Source: JAGVSZ01 sp963747775 (lineage in GTDB: Bacteria > Pseudomonadota > Gammaproteobacteria > Burkholderiales > SG8-39). From it: DNA of 64,000 nt. A program made the translations under genes and the position numbers. The notes under the pieces were generated by a model, which searched no databases, was not told the origin of the DNA, and saw only the letters and a list, made by a program, of their open reading frames with translations. The DNA lies in the NCBI GenBank assembly GCA_963747775.1, contig CAVVGT010000006.1, positions 124,001 through 188,000 of the forward strand. Direction: 5' to 3'. Of this stretch, positions 62,236 to 64,000 are shown in pieces. Position 1 is the first letter of the stretch. Each line of letters starts with the position of its first letter.

Positions 62236-62600
62236 GCGACGCGATCGTCCTGTTCGCGCATGGCAGCCGGGACCCGGAGTGGGGCGGGCCGTTCCGCGCG
62301 CTCAAGGCGCTCGTCGCGGCGCGCCGGCCCGGCGCCCGCGTCGAGCTCGCGTTCCTGGAGCAGATGCGGCCGACGCTCGACGAGGCGATCGACGCTGCAG
62401 CCGCCGGGCGGGCGCGGCGGGTCGTCGTGGTGCCGCTCTTCCTCGCGCCCGGCGGCCACACGAAGCGCGACGTGCCGGCCCTTGTCGACGCGGCCCGCGC
62501 GCGCCATCCGGCGCTTGAGATCCGCGCGACCGCGTCGATCGGCGAAGAGGAGGAGGTCCTCGCCGCGCTGGCCGACTGGATCGTGCGCGCGACGGGATGA
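62232..62600 (+). CDS. cbiX: Short CbiX-type sirohydrochlorin chelatase
   Basis: 122 residues from GTG. AIVLFAHGSRDPEWGGPF has the catalytic His; VVVVPLFLAPGGHTKRDVP has the second His. A single-domain CbiX (the short homodimeric form), inserting Co2+ or Fe2+ into sirohydrochlorin. Coupled to the amidase upstream. Co2+ chelation would fit the cobalamin-dependent rSAM 2.6 kb away and the cobalt-type hydratase, but this is inference. Confidence 0.87.
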   Translation: MSDAIVLFAHGSRDPEWGGPFRALKALVAARRPGARVELAFLEQMRPTLDEAIDAAAAGRARRVVVVPLFLAPGGHTKRDVPALVDAARARHPALEIRATASIGEEEEVLAALADWIVRATG

Positions 62601-62644
62601 ACCCGCGTCGGCGCGGCGGCGGAGCCTTGCGCGCCCGCGCGCCA

Positions 62645-62674
62645 TTGCCGTCCTGCGGCGGATTTCGCTACCAT
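62645..62674 (+). promoter_or_regulatory. Candidate promoter of the SnoaL-like gene
   Basis: TTGCCG (62645-62650), 18 bases, TACCAT (62669-62674), about 43 bases before the ATG. The TACCAT -10 is the same hexamer as at the TRAP genes. Confidence 0.4.
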
Positions 62675-62717
62675 TGCGCGGCCCTGGAGCCGGGCACCCG
62701 TCGCCCTCGGACCGCGC

Positions 62718-63149
62718 ATGAAACGAACCACGTTTGCTTCCGCCCAGGACGTCGAGCATGCTTTCTACGAGGCGCTCGAGCGCGCCGACCTCGAAGCGAT
62801 GATGGAGGTCTGGGCCGACGACGAGGAGGTCGTCTGCATCCACCCGGGCGGTCCGCGGCTCGCGGGTTACGACCGCGTGCGCGAGAGCTGGACGCAGATC
62901 TTCGCGTCGCGCCAGCGACTGCAGGTGCGCACGTCGGACCAGGCGGTGGTTCAGGGGATGATGTTCGCGATCCACAGCCTCCACGAGAATCTCACCGTCG
63001 TCGGCGAGAACCGACCGCGCCCGCCGGTCGCGGTTACCAACGTGTACGTCCGCACCGCCAACGGCTGGCGGATGGTGTCCCATCACGCGTCGCCAGCGCC
63101 CGGCGTGCCGGCCGAGGCGCCGGCCGAAGGGCCGAAGATCCTCCATTGA
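62718..63149 (+). CDS. SnoaL-like/NTF2-fold protein
   Basis: 143 residues. VEHAFYEALERADLEAMMEV and WADDEEVVCIHPGGPRLAGY, RESWTQIFAS, then NVYVRTANGWRMVSHHASPA are the NTF2-like fold with the two His at the end of the barrel, as in the DUF4440/SnoaL family. Possible small isomerase, hydrolase or binding protein. The stop overlaps the next start (ATTGA). Confidence 0.82.
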   Translation: MKRTTFASAQDVEHAFYEALERADLEAMMEVWADDEEVVCIHPGGPRLAGYDRVRESWTQIFASRQRLQVRTSDQAVVQGMMFAIHSLHENLTVVGENRPRPPVAVTNVYVRTANGWRMVSHHASPAPGVPAEAPAEGPKILH

Positions 63150-64000
63150 GCGGCGCGCCGTACCGCGCCCCGTGGTGGCTCCCCGGCGGCAACGCGCAGA
63201 CCGTCTGGGCAGCCGTTCTCGCGCGGCGTGAGCGCGTCCGACTCGAGCGCGTGCGCTGGGACACGCCCGACGGCGACTTCGTGCTGGTCGACCTCCTCCC
63301 GGGCCCCGAGCGCGCGCCGTTCGTCGTGCTGTTCCACGGGCTCGAAGGCGGGGCGGACAGTCACTACGCCGAAGCCACCATGGCCGCGCTCGTACGGCAG
63401 GGCTGGCGCGGCGCGATCCCGCACTTCCGGGGCTGCGGCGGGGAGATGAACCGGTTGCCGCGCGCCTATCACTCCGGCGACGCCGACGAGATCGAGTGGT
63501 TGCTGGAGCGCTTTGGAGCGCTCGCCGGGGGGCAACCGCTCTTCGCGGCCGGGGTTTCGCTCGGCGGGAACGCGCTGCTCAAGTGGCTTGCGAACCGCGG
63601 CGACTCCGCGCGGGCGGTCGTGCGCGCGGCGGTCGCGGTGTCGGCGCCGCTCGACCTTGCCGCCGGCGCCGACGCGCTCGAGCGCGGTTTCGGGCGCGTG
63701 TACACCGGCATGTTCCTGCGCACGCTCAAGCGGAAGGTCGCTGAGAAGGCGCGCCTCCATCCCGGCCAGTTCGATTGTGCGCGCGTGCGTGCGACGCGCA
63801 CCTTGCGGGAGTTCGACGACCTGGTCACCGCGCCGCTGCACGGCTTCCGCGATGCGGCCGACTACTACGCGCGCGCGAGCGCGAAGCCGGTTCTCGGCGC
63901 GATTCGCGTGCCGACGCTCATCCTGAACGCGCTGAACGATCCGTTCCTCCCCCACCGGTACCTTCCCGGGCCGGGCGACGTGTCGCCGCAGGTCACGCTC
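63146..64000 (+). CDS. Alpha/beta hydrolase, YheT family (3' partial)
   Basis: From TTG, overlapping the previous stop; runs off the window end. PWWLPGGNAQTVWAAVL is the YheT start, FVVLFHGLEGGADSHYAEA contains the oxyanion loop, FRGCGGEMNRLPRAYHSGDA and AAGVSLGGNALLKWLAN (nucleophile Ser in GVSLG), then LNALNDPFLPHRYLP with the catalytic Asp. The last His lies beyond the window. Family of unknown-substrate carboxylesterases. Confidence 0.88.
   Translation, partial: MSGAPYRAPWWLPGGNAQTVWAAVLARRERVRLERVRWDTPDGDFVLVDLLPGPERAPFVVLFHGLEGGADSHYAEATMAALVRQGWRGAIPHFRGCGGEMNRLPRAYHSGDADEIEWLLERFGALAGGQPLFAAGVSLGGNALLKWLANRGDSARAVVRAAVAVSAPLDLAAGADALERGFGRVYTGMFLRTLKRKVAEKARLHPGQFDCARVRATRTLREFDDLVTAPLHGFRDAADYYARASAKPVLGAIRVPTLILNALNDPFLPHRYLPGPGDVSPQVTL

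Noticed and set aside
1..64000. tRNA, rRNA, CRISPR array, integrase, transposase or prophage genes.
   Set aside because: None recognised in the intergenic stretches. The only repeats are short hairpins and two copies of the GGCGCAAGCCGG element.

Overview
The window is very GC-rich, and its codon use and gene content point to a betaproteobacterium (Burkholderiales-like): TRAP transporters, glcDEF, a split pntAA/pntAB/pntB, LysR regulators, and REP-like repeats carrying GGCGCAAGCCGG. It may be a metagenome or long-read assembly. Many ordinary genes are broken by single-base indels that cluster in patches (about 1-2,800; 23,800-24,400; 32,200-33,750; 47,500-49,400; plus singles at 27,470, 44,511, 55,620 and 56,115). 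Most of these extra bases create or extend a CpG, so I read them as sequence errors and annotate the genes through them.

Layout. (1) 1-6,031: the end of an arsenosugar/selenium-associated cluster: a TVP38-flavoprotein fusion, a DUF547 protein, the paired TIGR04283 and TIGR04282 transferases, a DUF3047 protein and a SelD-associated flavoprotein. (2) 6,032-8,824: a truncated alaX remnant, a GNAT, a three-gene cobalt-type nitrile hydratase/thiocyanate hydrolase-like enzyme and an ACT protein. (3) 8,825-9,194: an intergenic region with a good candidate for an anti-Shine-Dalgarno small RNA on the minus strand, divergent from a LysR gene. (4) 9,195-17,003: two LysR genes, a GNAT, an SDR lacking its catalytic Tyr, a cupin, a GDSL lipoprotein, a TauE/SafE exporter with a small membrane partner, and a SulP transporter. 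(5) 17,123-22,828: a glycolate/glyoxylate operon, hyi-glxR-glcDEF, behind a clear sigma70 promoter. (6) 23,253-31,807: DUF1622, YidH-like, sulfatase, DUF3617, a BT1-type MFS carrier, an ABC exporter and a fused betaine-type binding protein/permease. (7) 31,945-37,955: transhydrogenase, LutC-like protein, CPA2 antiporter and YbdK ligase.

(8) 38,003-45,566: a TRAP locus with one dctQM membrane pair but three paralogous binding proteins, plus an enolase-superfamily enzyme. The second and third binding proteins each have a near-identical TTGACA-N17-TACCAT promoter and their own terminator. (9) 45,547-52,858: a minus-strand Mrp Na+(K+)/H+ antiporter operon (AB-C-D-E-F-G), with an NhaD/CitM-type antiporter divergent from it. 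(10) 52,881-57,073: a second TRAP system with a twin-arginine binding protein and a DctM carrying a long Pro/Glu-rich insert, followed by two abutting inverted repeats. (11) 57,109-64,000: a small membrane protein, a B12-binding radical SAM enzyme, an MFS carrier, an amidase, a short CbiX chelatase, a SnoaL-like protein and a partial YheT-type hydrolase.

Taken together, the window suggests a heterotroph scavenging organic acids and sugar acids (two TRAP systems, glycolate oxidase). It invests heavily in cation and pH homeostasis (Mrp, NhaD, CPA2, transhydrogenase, betaine-type uptake). The gene calls rest on motifs and recalled family patterns. No database search was run.
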